A stretch of DNA of 34,682 nt from positions 1-34,682 of the forward strand of contig NZ_JACMNS010000204.1 in assembly GCF_014378415.1 (NCBI RefSeq), given 5' to 3'. Below, piece after piece: positions 17,742-28,580 of this stretch; the first letter of the stretch is position 1; each line of letters starts with the position of its first letter. A program made the position numbers and the translations under genes. The DNA comes from Aquabacterium sp. (lineage in GTDB: Bacteria; Pseudomonadota; Gammaproteobacteria; Burkholderiales; Burkholderiaceae_C). The notes under the pieces were generated by a model that did not search any database, was not told the origin of the DNA, and was given only the letters and a program-made list of their open reading frames with translations.

Positions 17742-18770
17742 ATGCACTTACCCCTAGCGGTCGACCGAGGCGCCAGCCTCAAACCCTACAACACCTTTGG
17801 CCTGCCTGCCGTGGCAAGCACGCTGGTGCGCATCACGTCCGAGGCCGACGTGCGCAAGGTCGTCGACAGCCCTGAATTCGGCCGCGCCCGCAAGTTCATC
17901 CTGGGCGGCGGCAGCAACCTGGTCCTCACCCAAGATGTGGACCTGTGTGTGCTCAAGATCGAAATCATGGGCAAGCGCCTGCTGGAAACCCGCGATGATG
18001 CCTTCATTGTCGAGGTGGGCGCTGGCGAATCCTGGCACGACACCGTCGCCTGGACGATCGACCAAGGTTTGCCCGGCCTGGAAAACATGGCCCTGATCCC
18101 CGGTACGGTGGGCGCCTCGCCGGTGCAGAACATTGGCGCTTATGGCGTCGAATTGCAAGACCGCCTGGAGTCCGTGGACGTGGTCGACCTGACCACCGGC
18201 CGCACCGTGACCCTGGGCGTGGACCGCTGCCACTTCTCCTACCGCGACAGCGTCTTCAAGCGCGAACTGGCGGGTAAAACCGTCATCACCAAGGTTCGCC
18301 TGAAATTGCCCCGCCCCTGGAAGCCCTTGCTGGGCTACCTGGAGCTGGAGCGCAAGATTGCCGAGACCGGCATCACCCAACCCGATGCGCGCCAGATCTT
18401 CAACTGGATTTGCGAAATCCGCCGCGCCAAGCTGCCCGACCCGGCCGTGATCGGCAACGCCGGCAGTTTCTTCAAGAACCCCGTGGTGACGGCCGAGCAA
18501 TGCCGCGACATCATCGGCCGCGACCCGGAGATCGTTCACTACCCCTTGCCCGATGGCAGCTTCAAACTGGCCGCTGGCTGGCTGATCGACTCGTGCGGCT
18601 GGAAGGGCAAATCCATCGGCCGCGCCGGCGTGTATGAAAAGCAAGCCCTGGTGTTGGTCAACCGGGGAGGGGCCATCGGTGCCGAGGTTTTGACCCTGGC
18701 GCGGGCCATTCAAGAAAGCGTGTACGGCCGATTCGGCATCCGGCTGGAGCCCGAACCCGTGGTGGTGTAG
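17742..18770 (+). CDS. murB: UDP-N-acetylenolpyruvoylglucosamine reductase
   Basis: Reduces the enolpyruvyl group to make UDP-MurNAc, the second committed step of peptidoglycan synthesis. The protein has 342 residues with start at 17742 ([10 protein letters not shown]). The FAD-binding blocks are [11 protein letters not shown] (52-62) and [19 protein letters not shown] (119-137); YRDSVFK lies at 167-173 and the catalytic Ser at 242 in NAGSFFKNP. The layout, with the YRDS loop, matches the E. coli type I enzyme. It is divergent from yajQ. Immediately downstream the sequence turns into decayed DNA (an IS481 remnant), so murB is the last intact gene before that patch. Confidence 0.97.
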   Translation: MHLPLAVDRGASLKPYNTFGLPAVASTLVRITSEADVRKVVDSPEFGRARKFILGGGSNLVLTQDVDLCVLKIEIMGKRLLETRDDAFIVEVGAGESWHDTVAWTIDQGLPGLENMALIPGTVGASPVQNIGAYGVELQDRLESVDVVDLTTGRTVTLGVDRCHFSYRDSVFKRELAGKTVITKVRLKLPRPWKPLLGYLELERKIAETGITQPDARQIFNWICEIRRAKLPDPAVIGNAGSFFKNPVVTAEQCRDIIGRDPEIVHYPLPDGSFKLAAGWLIDSCGWKGKSIGRAGVYEKQALVLVNRGGAIGAEVLTLARAIQESVYGRFGIRLEPEPVVV

Positions 18771-18787
18771 GGCCGCATCTCCCGCAT

Positions 18788-19165
18788 TGTGGTGACCCAG
18801 GCCTTCACATAAGCTTGCTCGAATCACAAAAAACGGGTGAGACGTGTTTGAGCGCCCGTTGCGGGATGAGATGGTTGTAGGTCTTCATGTAGCTCATGAG
18901 CGTCGCCTCCAACTCGGCTGCTGAAGCGAATCGAGTCTGACTCACGACCTCACTGATTCGGCCGTTGAAACGCTCGACCATGCCGTTGGTCTGTGGATGG
19001 CCTGGTGGACACAGGCGGCGCTCAATGTTGAGTGGCTTGCAACGTACGTCGAACTTGTGGCGTCCCGTTGGCTGACGCTTTTTGCTGGTGAAGCGGTCGG
19101 TGAACTGGCTGCCAGTGTCCGTGAGCAGCTTGATGATCTTCATGGGCGCTGTTTGCTCCAGCCGG
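18788..19165 (-). mobile_element. Remnant of an IS481-family insertion sequence
   Basis: A piece of about 380 bp holding only the C-terminal part of the transposase. The left edge is put at TGTGGTGACCCAGG (18788), since IS481-family ends begin with TGT; the other end is missing and the sequence passes directly into a histidine-kinase remnant near 19165. The ends are inferred and no second inverted repeat or target duplication was found. Confidence 0.6.
18805..19164 (-). pseudogene. Truncated IS481-family transposase (C-terminal integrase core)
   Basis: About 120 residues of an rve/DDE transposase. KLLTDTGSQFTDRF carries the second catalytic Asp, and the segment HPQTNGMVERFNGRISEV carries the final Glu. 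The remaining C-terminus, with YNHLIPQRAL, is typical of IS481. The N-terminal helix-turn-helix and the first catalytic Asp are absent, so it cannot be an active transposase. The reading frame continues upstream of the first Met (19143) for about seven family-like residues (RLEQTAP) and is then lost where the neighbouring pseudogene begins. Confidence 0.85.
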
Positions 19166-20249
19166 CTCTCTCCTTACCAGGCCTTGCTTGCTGCCGTGTT
19201 GTCCGCCATCGGCATGACGCAGGTCTGGGCCATGCTGTTGGCTACAGGCTTTTGGTTCGCGCCCACCGCCTACATGCTGACCGCGCTACTGGCCTACCCG
19301 TTCTGGAGCTGGCGCCGGCTGGAAATCACCACCGAATTTCTTGACGCTGAAATTCTGCGCTTGGCAGCCACGACCACCATCCCCGCCGAGGCCTCACTGG
19401 ATCAGCACATCCCCCGAGACCAGGTGGAGCGGCACATCGCAACGATCCAAGGGGCCAACGTCCATCTTCAACAAGCCCAGTAGTTGCTGGTCAATACCTT
19501 GAAGGCCATGCCAGAAGCCGTGCTGGTGGTTGATGGCAGCGGACAGGTTCGCCAGGTCAATCCGCAACTCGGCACCCTGCTGAACAAAGCTGCCTTGAAC
19601 ACCCTGCCAGGCCAGATGCTGGACACACTCCTGGGCATGTGGATGCCTACCGACACACCGTGCTGGTCATGCTGCTGGAACGCGCCCTGGCCGAAGAGCG
19701 CGGCCTCATCACCGAGGTCTACGGCACTTTGGGGCAGCACCTGCTGGCCCGCATCGCCCCCTTGCCCTCTGCCGCCCACCAACCGCCCTGGCTGGTGCTG
19801 TGCCTGCCCCAGGTGGCCGAGCAAGCCCTGAAAGAGGTGGACCTGCAGGCCCAGGTCAAGGACATCACCCTGGCCAAGGATTTGGCACCCGCGTGGGCGC
19901 AGGTGCTGCCGCTGGACACCTCGCTGGTACTCCGGGCGCTGGTCAACCTGCTGAACAACGCGGTCAAGTTCAGCCCCCAGGGCAGCGAAGTGCACTTGCG
20001 CCTGGCGCCCACAGAAGGCTTCTGGGTGATCGCCGTGATCGACCAGGGCCCCGGCATCCCTCCCGCCGAACTGAAAAAACTGTTAAGGCGCTATGAACGC
20101 CTGGAAACCAACACGCCCGCGCACGTGGGGCTGGGCCTGGTGTTCATCGACACGGTCGCCACACGCCACGGTGGACGTGTTCAGTGCACAGCGAACACGG
20201 GCAGTGCTCTCGCTTTGAATTGTGGCTGCCAAGCCGCGGATCTCCCTAG
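19165..20249 (+). pseudogene. Decayed CHASE2-type sensor histidine kinase
   Basis: Successive frames give the parts of one kinase. First come membrane helices and YPFWSWRRLEITTEFLDAE, the region that follows a CHASE2 sensor. Then an in-frame TAG at 19481-19483, then a PAS-like stretch (MPEAVLVVDGSGQVRQVNP), then a frameshift near 19635-19645, then the rest of the PAS part and the ATPase domain with NLLNNAVKFSP, DQGPGIPP and HVGLGL. The dimerisation/phosphoacceptor region that should lie between about 19815 and 19830 is missing. A second shift near 20205 puts the last residues (SRFELWLP, stop at 20247) in a third frame. The sensor N-terminus is lost at the IS481 junction. It cannot make a working kinase. 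Confidence 0.8.
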
Positions 20250-20338
20250 ATGCCGCCTCCCAAGAGATTGACGCTACGCCCGCCTCAAAACCCAAGCCCA
20301 AAACCGTCAAGAAGAACTGACCTTCGGAACCGCCCATC

Positions 20339-20821
20339 ATGAAGACCCCCTCCATCCGACTCGCTGGCTTGGCTGGCGCCTTGTTGCTGATCAGCGGCCA
20401 TGCCGGCGCCGCTGAGTTCAACCTGTATCTCAGTTGCCAGGGCAAGCTGTCGGCCGGCAAGCAAAGCAAGGCAGCCACGCTTGACCTGGCCATGCGCGAC
20501 AACAACACCACGGCCTTGATTCAAAAGGCCAATGTGTTGCCCGTGGGTGAGCGCCTTCGCTACAGGGCCTCGCAGGTGTCTTACACGCTGCTGTACAAAC
20601 TGCCCCTGCCCGGCACCGAGTACTACAACGACTGGGTGCACGGCCAATGAATTGTCTGGCAGCCCAACCTTAAAAAGCTGGCCACCATTCGCCTGTCCAT
20701 CGACCGGCAAAGCGGCGAGCTGGAAGGCGAACTGCTGGACCACAACGACGCCTCGCTGGGCACGCTCACCATGGCGTGCGAACCTCAGTCGATGGACGAG
20801 GTGCCCGAACCGCGCTTCTGA
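20339..20821 (+). pseudogene. Small exported protein interrupted by an in-frame TGA
   Basis: One continuous frame of 160 codons broken by a single TGA at 20648-20650, after residue 103. The N-terminus is a clear signal peptide (MKTPSIRLAGLAGALLL, cleavage near AGA-AEF), followed by FNLYLSCQGKLSAGK, and translation after the stop keeps a protein-like composition (WQPNLKKLATIRLSIDR) up to a normal TGA at 20819. I do not recognise the family. The single lesion may be a recent mutation or a sequencing error; the 103-residue product could still be made and exported. It lies directly after the decayed kinase and 17 nt before the end of the convergent ppnP. Confidence 0.65.
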
Positions 20822-20838
20822 TCAGCCTTTGATCAGGA

Positions 20839-21156
20839 TCAGCCGAAATGGCAGATGTAGTGGTAGGCCTCGCCTTCCACTTTGATCTCGAACGACGAGT
20901 CGCCGGGCACGTTGTAACTTTCGCCCGGGCCGTAGGTCGTCCAGTCGCTTTCGCCCTTGAGCTTGATGCTGCAATGGCCGGCCACGGTTTCCATGATCTC
21001 GGGCGCGCCTGTGTTGAAGGTCAAGGCGGCAGGCAGGATCACGCCCACACTCTTGCGCGTGCCATCGGCCAGGTTCACGGTGTGCGACACGCACTTGCCA
21101 TCGAAGTAAACATTGGCCTGGGTGCTGACGGTGCCTGCCAGGGTGGTGGTGGTCAT
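20839..21156 (-). CDS. ppnP: Pyrimidine/purine nucleoside phosphorylase
   Basis: A 105-residue cupin-fold protein of the YaiE/PpnP (DUF1255) family, which phosphorolyses several nucleosides to the free base and ribose 1-phosphate. The family blocks [33 protein letters not shown] and the C-terminal YHYICHFG are present; the length is typical (about 95-105). GGAGA precedes the ATG at 21156. It follows argG on the same strand, but a strong hairpin lies between the two, so it may have its own promoter. By making uracil from uridine it could feed the upp/urc genes at the start of the window; this is speculation because they are 17 kb away. Confidence 0.93.
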   Translation of the reverse strand: MTTTTLAGTVSTQANVYFDGKCVSHTVNLADGTRKSVGVILPAALTFNTGAPEIMETVAGHCSIKLKGESDWTTYGPGESYNVPGDSSFEIKVEGEAYHYICHFG

Positions 21157-21184
21157 GAAGAAATCTCCAGATGAAATCAGTGAA

Positions 21185-21210
21185 GGGTGACCACCGATGG
21201 GCGGTCACCC
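21185..21210 (-). terminator. Hairpin terminator downstream of argG
   Basis: GGGTGACC and GGTCACCC form a perfect 8-bp stem around a 10-nt loop, 16 nt past the argG stop codon. On the transcribed strand it is followed by TTCACTGATTTC, which is T-rich but not a clean T-run, so termination may be partial. Confidence 0.6.
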
Positions 21211-21226
21211 GGATCAATCACGCCAA

Positions 21227-22621
<1,395 letters not shown>

Positions 22622-22651
22622 GGTGATGAATGGCGATTGAGACAACCGCAC

Positions 22652-22673
22652 ATTTTAGGCGCCCTGCAGGGCG
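22652..22673 (-). promoter_or_regulatory. Candidate argG promoter -10 with adjacent perfect palindrome
   Basis: Reading toward argG, TAAAAT (22652-22657) is a five-of-six match to the -10 consensus and lies about 30 nt before the start codon. Directly upstream, 22660-22673 is a perfect 14-bp palindrome (CGCCCTGCAGGGCG) that would sit inside the -35/-10 spacer. No good -35 hexamer is seen at the right distance, so an activator or a repressor site is possible. This is inference from position. Confidence 0.35.
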
Positions 22674-22788
22674 GAAGTCTTCACCGATCTTTACGCAATT
22701 CACAAATCAACCCTGTCCACCTGCCTTGACTGAGCGCCGTTGAAGGCTCAAGGTCGACGCCATGGTCGGCCGCCAATGGAGAGATCAC

Positions 22789-23526
22789 ATGAACCACCGC
22801 CCCACCCTGAGCACCGTGCTGGCCCTTGGCTGCGCACTGGCCACGGGCGCCGCCACCGCCGGCCCCCGTGTGGGCTCCGTCATCGGCACCCCCAGCTCGA
22901 CCTCGCAAACCGTGCAGGCCAAAGTCATCTCGGCCACACCGGTGATCGCTCAGGTCACCGTGCCCCGCCAGGTGTGCCAGGATCAGCTGTACCAGGATCC
23001 TGCACGCTCGTCGGGCGCCGGGGCGTTGCTGGGGGCCATTGCGGGTGGCGTGATGGGCAATGCCCTGGGCAAGGGCGGCGGCAGGGCGCTGGCCACAGGC
23101 GCTGGCTTGATCGGCGGCGCGGTGCTGGGCGACCACATCGAGAACAACGGCCGCCAAGGCACCACACGCTCGGTGCGCCAATGCCAACAGCAGGCGTCCT
23201 ATGAAAACCAGGTGGTGGCCTATGAAGTAGTCTACGAATACGCGGGCCAGCGTTACAGCACCCAGATGGACCACGAGCCTGGCCGCACCATCCCCCTGGA
23301 TGTGACGGTCAGCCCCGTTGGTTACGCCGCCCCAGTGGCCGCCGCCCCACAACCCGCGCCCTACTACGACCCGGGTGTGGGCCCGGCCACGTACTACGCG
23401 CCCAACCCGCCGGGCGTGGTGATTTACGGTGGCGCGCCGGCCCCAGGTTGGCGCGGTGATCGCGGTGATCGCGGTGATCGCGGTGATCGTTTCTACCCCG
23501 ACCGTGGCTGGCACCGCTGGGATTGA
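22789..23526 (+). CDS. Glycine-zipper 2TM-domain envelope protein
   Basis: A 245-residue exported protein. The signal peptide is at about residues 1-25 (LALGCALATGAATAG). A long glycine zipper at 76-116 (GAGALLGAIAGGVMGNALGK and on to AGLIGGAVLGDHI) is typical of Rickettsia 17-kDa antigen-like and YMGG-type proteins. Next come a Cys/Gln-rich patch (VRQCQQQASYENQ), a YEVVYEYAGQRY strand region, and a Pro/Tyr-rich tail with four GDR repeats near residues 222-234. GGAGA lies 5 nt before the ATG at 22789, which decides the start over the upstream ATG at 22762. Likely outer-membrane associated; function unknown. It is divergent from argG and convergent with dnaE. Confidence 0.85.
   Translation: MNHRPTLSTVLALGCALATGAATAGPRVGSVIGTPSSTSQTVQAKVISATPVIAQVTVPRQVCQDQLYQDPARSSGAGALLGAIAGGVMGNALGKGGGRALATGAGLIGGAVLGDHIENNGRQGTTRSVRQCQQQASYENQVVAYEVVYEYAGQRYSTQMDHEPGRTIPLDVTVSPVGYAAPVAAAPQPAPYYDPGVGPATYYAPNPPGVVIYGGAPAPGWRGDRGDRGDRGDRFYPDRGWHRWD
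23454..23489 (+). repeat. Four perfect 9-bp tandem repeats (GDR codons)
   Basis: The unit CGGTGATCG is repeated four times without change, inside the C-terminal coding part of the glycine-zipper protein, giving (GDR)x4. Units are a multiple of three, so changes in copy number would alter tail length without a frameshift. Each unit contains a GATC site. Confidence 0.9.
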
Positions 23527-26500
23527 TCAGCCTTCGCCGTAGACGATCTGGGCCTGGCCTAAGGGCATCAGCTCTTTGAAGCGCGCCAAAGCCTGATCAC
23601 TGGGATACACCCGCGCTGATTCGCCCAAGTCCAGCTCACCCCGGGCCGCCAAATCAGCGGCCTGGCGCTCAACCACCACGCGGATCGGCAAACCCTGGAG
23701 GGTCTCAGCCTGACCAGGCTGGGGCAAGGCCACACGCCGCGCCGGGAACTCGCGCAACACGTCGGCCACGGGCAAATGCTGGCTCTTGGCAGTCACGCGC
23801 ACGAAGCGGGCGAAGCGGCAACGCGCCGCCGCCAGGCTCATCACCTGCTGCACATTCAGACGCAATCCGCCCGAGAAGCGATCGGTCTGCACCTTGCCCG
23901 TGATGATCACCAGTTCGTCGTCCTTGAGCAGCTCCTTGTTGGCATCCATCGTGTCCTGGTTGGCCACGGCTTCGATGCTTTCGCTCTTGTCGTCCAGCTT
24001 GAACAAACCAACACGCCCACGCGCGCCATTGATGACGCGCAAGTCGCTGATGATGCCGGTCACCACCTGCACCTCGCGGCTGTCCTGCAGGTCGGCGATG
24101 CGTTGCTTGGCGAAGCGGCGCACCTCGGCTTCCGCCTCGTCGAACAGATGGCCCGACAAGTAGAAACCGATGGCGGTTTTTTCCAGCGTGAGCTGCTCCT
24201 TCAAACCCCAAGGTTCGGTGGGCACCAGGTCGGGCTCGTTGGTCGAGGCCGCGTGCGAATCGCCAAAGTCAAACAGGCCGCCTTGGTCGGCATTGGCCAG
24301 TTGGGTGTCAGCGTAGTCAAAGGCCAGGGCAACGCTGGCCAACAAGCTGGCCCGGCGGGGCTCCAGCAAATCAAAGGCCCCGGCCTTGATCAAAGCCTCG
24401 ACCACGCGCTTGTTGACGCGCGAACGGTCGACCCGCGCGCAAAAATTGAAGAAGCTGGTGAAGGGCCCGCCTTCGTTGCGGCAGGCCACGATGGCCTCGA
24501 TGGCGCCCTGCCCCGTGCCCTTGATGGCACCCAGGGCATAGCAGATGGTCTTGTGGTCAATCGGCTCGAACTTCCACGCGCCCGCGTTCACATTGGGCGG
24601 CGTGAAGGTGATGTTGAAATTCTGCGTGGCGTCGTCGTGGAAGATCTTGAGCTTGTCCGTGTCGTCACTCGACACGCTCATGTTCCCCGCAAAAAACTCT
24701 GCCGTGTAATGCACCTTCAGCCAGGCCGTGTGGTACGCCAGCAAGGCATACGCGGCGGCGTGCGACTTGTTGAAGCCGTAGCCTGCGAACTTCTCCATCA
24801 GGTCGAAGATTTCGTCGGCCTTGGCGGGCTTGATGTTGTTCTTGGCCGCACCCTCCGCGAAGATCGTGCGGTGCTCGGCCATCTCTTCCAGCTTCTTCTT
24901 GCCCATGGCCCGGCGCAGCATGTCGGCGCCGCCCAGCGAGTAGCCACCCACCTTCTGGGCCACCTGCATCACCTGCTCCTGGTACACCATGATCCCGTAG
25001 GTTTCCTTGAGCACCTCGGCCATCAGGGGATGGGCGTACTCCACCTCTTCACGGCCGTGCTTGCGCGCGCAGAACGAGGGGATCAGGTCCATGGGACCAG
25101 GGCGGTACAAAGCCACCAGGGCGATGATGTCCTCGAAGACGCTGGGCTTGGCGTCGCGCAACATGCCTTGCATGCCGCGTGATTCGAGCTGGAACACGGC
25201 CACGGTCTTGCCTTCGGACAGCAGGCGGTAGGTGGCCGCGTCCTTCAGGGGAATCTTGGCGAAGTCGAAGTCCTTCTGGTCCGGGTGCCGCGCGATGATG
25301 AAGTCCTTGGCGGTCTCCAGAATCGTCAGCGTGGCCAGGCCCAAAAAGTCGAACTTGACCAGGCCGATGGCCTCGACGTCGTCCTTGTCGTATTGCGACA
25401 CCGCGCTGTCACTGCCCGGCTGCATGTACAGCGGGCAGAAGTCGGTGATCTTGCCGGGCGCGATCAGCACACCCCCGGCGTGCATACCGATGTTGCGCAC
25501 CATGCCTTCCACGCGCATGGCCAGGGTCAGCAGCTCGGCCACTTCTTCTTCGGCGGCCTCGCGCTGCTCCAGCTCGGGTGCTTCCTTGCGGGCGTAGATC
25601 ACGCCAGGGTCAGGGACGGCGGGCACCCGGGCCAAGGTGACGCTCTTGCCAGGTGGCGCCGGGATCAGCTTGGCGATGCTGTCGACGTGGCCATAGCCCA
25701 TGCCCAGCACGCGGCCCACGTCACGCAATGCGGCCTTGGCCGCCATGGTGCCGAAGGTGGCGATCTGACTCACCGCTTCGCGCCCGTACTTGTCCTTGAC
25801 GTAGTCGATGACGCGGTCGCGGTTGCCCTGGCAAAAGTCGATGTCGAAGTCGGGCATCGAGACGCGTTCGGGGTTAAGGAAACGCTCGAACAGCAGGTTG
25901 TACTGCAGCGGGTCCAGGTCCGTGATCTTCAGCGCGTAAGCCACCAGCGAGCCGGCACCCGAGCCCCGGCCCGGTCCCACCGGGCAACCGTTGTTCTTGG
26001 CCCAGTTGATGAAGTCGGCCACGATCAGGAAGTACCCCGGAAAGCCCATGTTCAGGATCGTGTTGATCTCGAATTCGAGCCGATCGACGTACTCTTTGCG
26101 CCTGGCCTCGCGCGCCGCCTCGTCCGGGAACAGGTGCACCAACCGCTCTTCCAGGCCCTCGAAGGACAGCGCCCGGAAGTAGTCCGACATGGGCATGGGC
26201 TTGCCCTGGTCCGGCCCGTCTTGCAGGATGGGCGTGGGGAAGTTGGGCAGTTGCGGCTTGCCCAGCACCAAGGTCAAGCTGCAGCGGCGCGCGATGGCCG
26301 CCGTGTTGGCGACGGCCGAGGGGATGTCGGCGAACAGCGCCTCCATCTGCGCTTGCGTCTTGAAATACTGCTCGCGGGTGAACTTCTTGACCCGGCGCGG
26401 GTTGCCCAGGGTCTCGCCCTCGGAAATGCACACACGCGCCTCGTGCGCCTCGAAGTCATCGGGCGTTAAAAACTGCACCGGGTGCGTGGCCACCACCGGC

Positions 26501-27072
26501 AGGCCCAGGCGCGAGGCCATGGGCACAGCGGCGCGGAGGTAGGTCTCGTTGGTACCATGGCCCGAGCGCTGCAGCTCAATGTAAAAGCGCCCTTCGAAGA
26601 TGCCGCCCAGGCGCTGGGCCAGCACTTGCGCTCGCGCCAGGTCGCCCTGCGTCAAAGCCTGGCCGATGACGCCCATTTCGGCGCCCGACAGCGCGATCAA
26701 TCCGCCCGATTTGGCCTGCAGATTGGCCCAACTGACCGTGGCGTGCGTGCGCGGGCCAGGGGCTGTCCAGGCATCGCCCAACAGCTCGCTCAAATGCAGG
26801 TAGCCCTGGCTGTTCTGGATGAGCAGCAGCAAACGCGAGGCAGGCCGCTGGGGCTCGTCGGCCTCCAGCCACACATCAGCCCCGATGATGGGCTGAACGC
26901 CTTTTTTGCGCGCGGCTGAATAGAACTTGACCGCCCCGAACAGGTTGCTCAGGTCGGTGATGGCCAGGGCGGGCTGGCGGTCGTCTTTGGCGGCAGCCAC
27001 GAGGTCGTCGATGCGAAGGGTGCCATCGACGACGGAAAACTCGGTGTGGGTGCGCAGGTGAGTGAAGGGCAT
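23527..27072 (-). CDS. dnaE: DNA polymerase III alpha subunit
   Basis: The replicative polymerase subunit, 1181 residues, close to the usual 1160. The N-terminal PHP domain begins [18 protein letters not shown]. The polymerase active site shows [16 protein letters not shown] and the acidic motif MPDFDIDF at about residues 404-411. GVLIAPGKI, the [20 protein letters not shown] block and a C-terminal OB-fold ([20 protein letters not shown]) follow in the normal order, so this is DnaE1 rather than the error-prone DnaE2. It is convergent with the glycine-zipper gene, ending one base after it, and divergent from trhO with 39 nt between start codons. Confidence 0.98.
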   Translation of the reverse strand: MPFTHLRTHTEFSVVDGTLRIDDLVAAAKDDRQPALAITDLSNLFGAVKFYSAARKKGVQPIIGADVWLEADEPQRPASRLLLLIQNSQGYLHLSELLGDAWTAPGPRTHATVSWANLQAKSGGLIALSGAEMGVIGQALTQGDLARAQVLAQRLGGIFEGRFYIELQRSGHGTNETYLRAAVPMASRLGLPVVATHPVQFLTPDDFEAHEARVCISEGETLGNPRRVKKFTREQYFKTQAQMEALFADIPSAVANTAAIARRCSLTLVLGKPQLPNFPTPILQDGPDQGKPMPMSDYFRALSFEGLEERLVHLFPDEAAREARRKEYVDRLEFEINTILNMGFPGYFLIVADFINWAKNNGCPVGPGRGSGAGSLVAYALKITDLDPLQYNLLFERFLNPERVSMPDFDIDFCQGNRDRVIDYVKDKYGREAVSQIATFGTMAAKAALRDVGRVLGMGYGHVDSIAKLIPAPPGKSVTLARVPAVPDPGVIYARKEAPELEQREAAEEEVAELLTLAMRVEGMVRNIGMHAGGVLIAPGKITDFCPLYMQPGSDSAVSQYDKDDVEAIGLVKFDFLGLATLTILETAKDFIIARHPDQKDFDFAKIPLKDAATYRLLSEGKTVAVFQLESRGMQGMLRDAKPSVFEDIIALVALYRPGPMDLIPSFCARKHGREEVEYAHPLMAEVLKETYGIMVYQEQVMQVAQKVGGYSLGGADMLRRAMGKKKLEEMAEHRTIFAEGAAKNNIKPAKADEIFDLMEKFAGYGFNKSHAAAYALLAYHTAWLKVHYTAEFFAGNMSVSSDDTDKLKIFHDDATQNFNITFTPPNVNAGAWKFEPIDHKTICYALGAIKGTGQGAIEAIVACRNEGGPFTSFFNFCARVDRSRVNKRVVEALIKAGAFDLLEPRRASLLASVALAFDYADTQLANADQGGLFDFGDSHAASTNEPDLVPTEPWGLKEQLTLEKTAIGFYLSGHLFDEAEAEVRRFAKQRIADLQDSREVQVVTGIISDLRVINGARGRVGLFKLDDKSESIEAVANQDTMDANKELLKDDELVIITGKVQTDRFSGGLRLNVQQVMSLAAARCRFARFVRVTAKSQHLPVADVLREFPARRVALPQPGQAETLQGLPIRVVVERQAADLAARGELDLGESARVYPSDQALARFKELMPLGQAQIVYGEG

Positions 27073-27111
27073 GGGGGGATTGTAAGAAGCGCCTTTCGTA
27101 GAATCGCGCCC

Positions 27112-27861
27112 ATGGCCCAGATCCTGAACATTTCCGCGTACAAATTCGTCACCTTGCCCGATGCTGCCCAGTTGCGGGATCAGGCGATGGCCTTGTGCCA
27201 GGCTTCAGGCCTGAAAGGGACCATTTTGCTGGCCGAGGAAGGGATCAACCTCTTCCTGGCGGGGCCTGAACAGGCCGTGCGCGATTTGGTGGGCTGGCTG
27301 CGCACCGATCCGCGCTTTGACGACCTGCGCCCGAAGGAAAGCTGGTCTGAGGCCGTGCCTTTTCACAAGATGCTGGTCAAGGTCAAGACCGAGATCATCC
27401 GCATGAACCACCCCACCATCCGCCCGGATGTGGAGGGGGCCGAAGGCCGCGCCCCAGCGGTGGATGCGCCCACCCTGAAACGCTGGCTGGACCAGGGCCA
27501 CGACGACGAGGGCCGCGAGGTGGTCACGCTGGACACGCGCAATGGCTTCGAGGTCGATTTCGGGACGTTTGAAGGCGCGATCGACTGGCGCCTGGGCAAA
27601 TTCAGCGAGTTCCCGGACCAGTTGCTGGCCCACAAGGCAGAACTGCAGGACAAGACCGTGGTCAGCTTTTGCACTGGCGGGATCCGCTGCGAAAAGGCGG
27701 CGCTGTTCATGGCCGAGGCCGGCCTGGACCACGTCTACCAGCTGGACGGCGGCATCCTGAAGTACTTCGAGTTGGCCGGCGGCGAGCACTACCAGGGCAG
27801 CTGTTTTGTGTTTGATGAGCGCGAAGCGCTGGGCGCAGATTTGACGCCCAACGAACGCTGA
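27112..27861 (+). CDS. trhO: Rhodanese-domain tRNA uridine(34) hydroxylase, short form
   Basis: A 249-residue member of the YceA/TrhO family, which makes 5-hydroxyuridine at the wobble position of tRNAs. The N-terminal ferredoxin-like part includes [19 protein letters not shown] (33-51); the rhodanese domain carries the active-site loop [10 protein letters not shown] with C187 and C193. The E. coli enzyme is about 350 residues, so this one lacks the C-terminal extension past the rhodanese domain; short forms may be normal in this group. The ATG at 27112 ([12 protein letters not shown]) is chosen by similarity to the family start. It is divergent from dnaE. Confidence 0.88.
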   Translation: MAQILNISAYKFVTLPDAAQLRDQAMALCQASGLKGTILLAEEGINLFLAGPEQAVRDLVGWLRTDPRFDDLRPKESWSEAVPFHKMLVKVKTEIIRMNHPTIRPDVEGAEGRAPAVDAPTLKRWLDQGHDDEGREVVTLDTRNGFEVDFGTFEGAIDWRLGKFSEFPDQLLAHKAELQDKTVVSFCTGGIRCEKAALFMAEAGLDHVYQLDGGILKYFELAGGEHYQGSCFVFDEREALGADLTPNER

Positions 27862-27876
27862 GCCGTCGTCAAAAGA

Positions 27877-28539
27877 TCAGGGCGCCGGGGCATCCAGCAA
27901 GGCCATCAGCCCCCGATACGGCAGCAGATTGGTCCTCACCACCTTGTCGATCGGCTCCACAAACCCATCCTGCATCCAGCGTGCGGCCAGCAGCACGTTC
28001 ATGCCGATCATGCCTTCGGCCAGCAGCTCCAGGCTGAGGTCGGGCAAGTCGGCGGCGGGCACCATGCGGCTCAGGTGGAATTTGAGCAACTCGGAGTAGT
28101 CGCGCGCCGTGGCCCCACTGAAGGCCGCCACTTCGCTGTCGATGCCCAAAGAATCGACCAGCATGATCCGGCCACGGCGGGGATCGTCGCGGATGAACTC
28201 CAGGAAGACGCGGATGGCGGGCTCCAACAGGCCCAGCGGTGTCTGCTCGGCCTGCGCCATCACCGCCAAGGTCTTGGCCATCAGCTCTTCGCGCAAATGC
28301 GCGTACACGGCGATGAACAGCTGCGGCAGCGTCTTGAAGGATTCGTAGAAGTAACGCTCCGTCAGGTGCGCGGCCACGCACACCTCGCGCACGGTTGCGG
28401 CGTGGAAGCCCTTCGTGCCGAACACCTCGATGGCGCCGTCGATGAGCTTGACCCGCCGCTGGCGCTGGCGGTCCTCGGGCAAGACGCCACCATAGCGGCG
28501 CTTGTTCGGGGGGTTGGTGTCAGAAATTAGTCCGTCCAT
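27877..28539 (-). CDS. TetR-family transcriptional regulator
   Basis: A 220-residue DNA-binding repressor-type protein. The TetR helix-turn-helix spans about residues 29-75, with GAIEVFGTKGFHAATVREV and AAHLTERYFYESFK as its recognisable parts. The C-terminal ligand domain shows no family I can name. The start at 28539 (MDGLISDTNPP) is the last Met before the conserved region; the open frame runs 33 codons further into the operator region. It is divergent from the monooxygenase gene at 28622, and the 82 nt between them hold two matching palindromes, so it most likely represses that operon and itself. The ligand may be the substrate or a product of the pathway. Confidence 0.92.
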   Translation of the reverse strand: MDGLISDTNPPNKRRYGGVLPEDRQRQRRVKLIDGAIEVFGTKGFHAATVREVCVAAHLTERYFYESFKTLPQLFIAVYAHLREELMAKTLAVMAQAEQTPLGLLEPAIRVFLEFIRDDPRRGRIMLVDSLGIDSEVAAFSGATARDYSELLKFHLSRMVPAADLPDLSLELLAEGMIGMNVLLAARWMQDGFVEPIDKVVRTNLLPYRGLMALLDAPAP

Positions 28540-28552
28540 AGGGATCACTATA

Positions 28553-28572
28553 TTGACATGGATCATTGTCAA
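28553..28572. promoter_or_regulatory. Palindromic operator candidate 1, TetR/monooxygenase divergent region
   Basis: TTGACA-N8-TGTCAA, with a palindromic GATC at the centre, so 16 of 20 positions are symmetric. The left arm is also a consensus -35 hexamer for the plus strand, so bound protein would block RNA polymerase. It has the same TGACA-N8-TGTCA core as the site at 28581. Confidence 0.65.
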
Positions 28573-28580
28573 AGTTAATC

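Noticed and set aside
20226-20320. Short frame ending SKPKPKTVKKN and stop, as a separate gene or tail
   Set aside because: About 30 codons after a stop with no start or binding site. It overlaps the end of the decayed kinase, whose own ending (SRFELWLP) fits better in another frame. It may be the tail of another lost gene, but cannot be supported.
20648-20650. TGA read as selenocysteine
   Set aside because: No SECIS-like hairpin is evident right after it, the surrounding residues do not resemble a redox motif, and the setting is a patch of pseudogenes.
23454-23489. Tandem repeat as a CRISPR or iteron array
   Set aside because: Units are 9 bp, contiguous and without spacers, and lie inside a coding frame as GDR codons.
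23776-25182. Open frame of 468 codons opposite dnaE
   Set aside because: Shadow of dnaE; no protein-like features.
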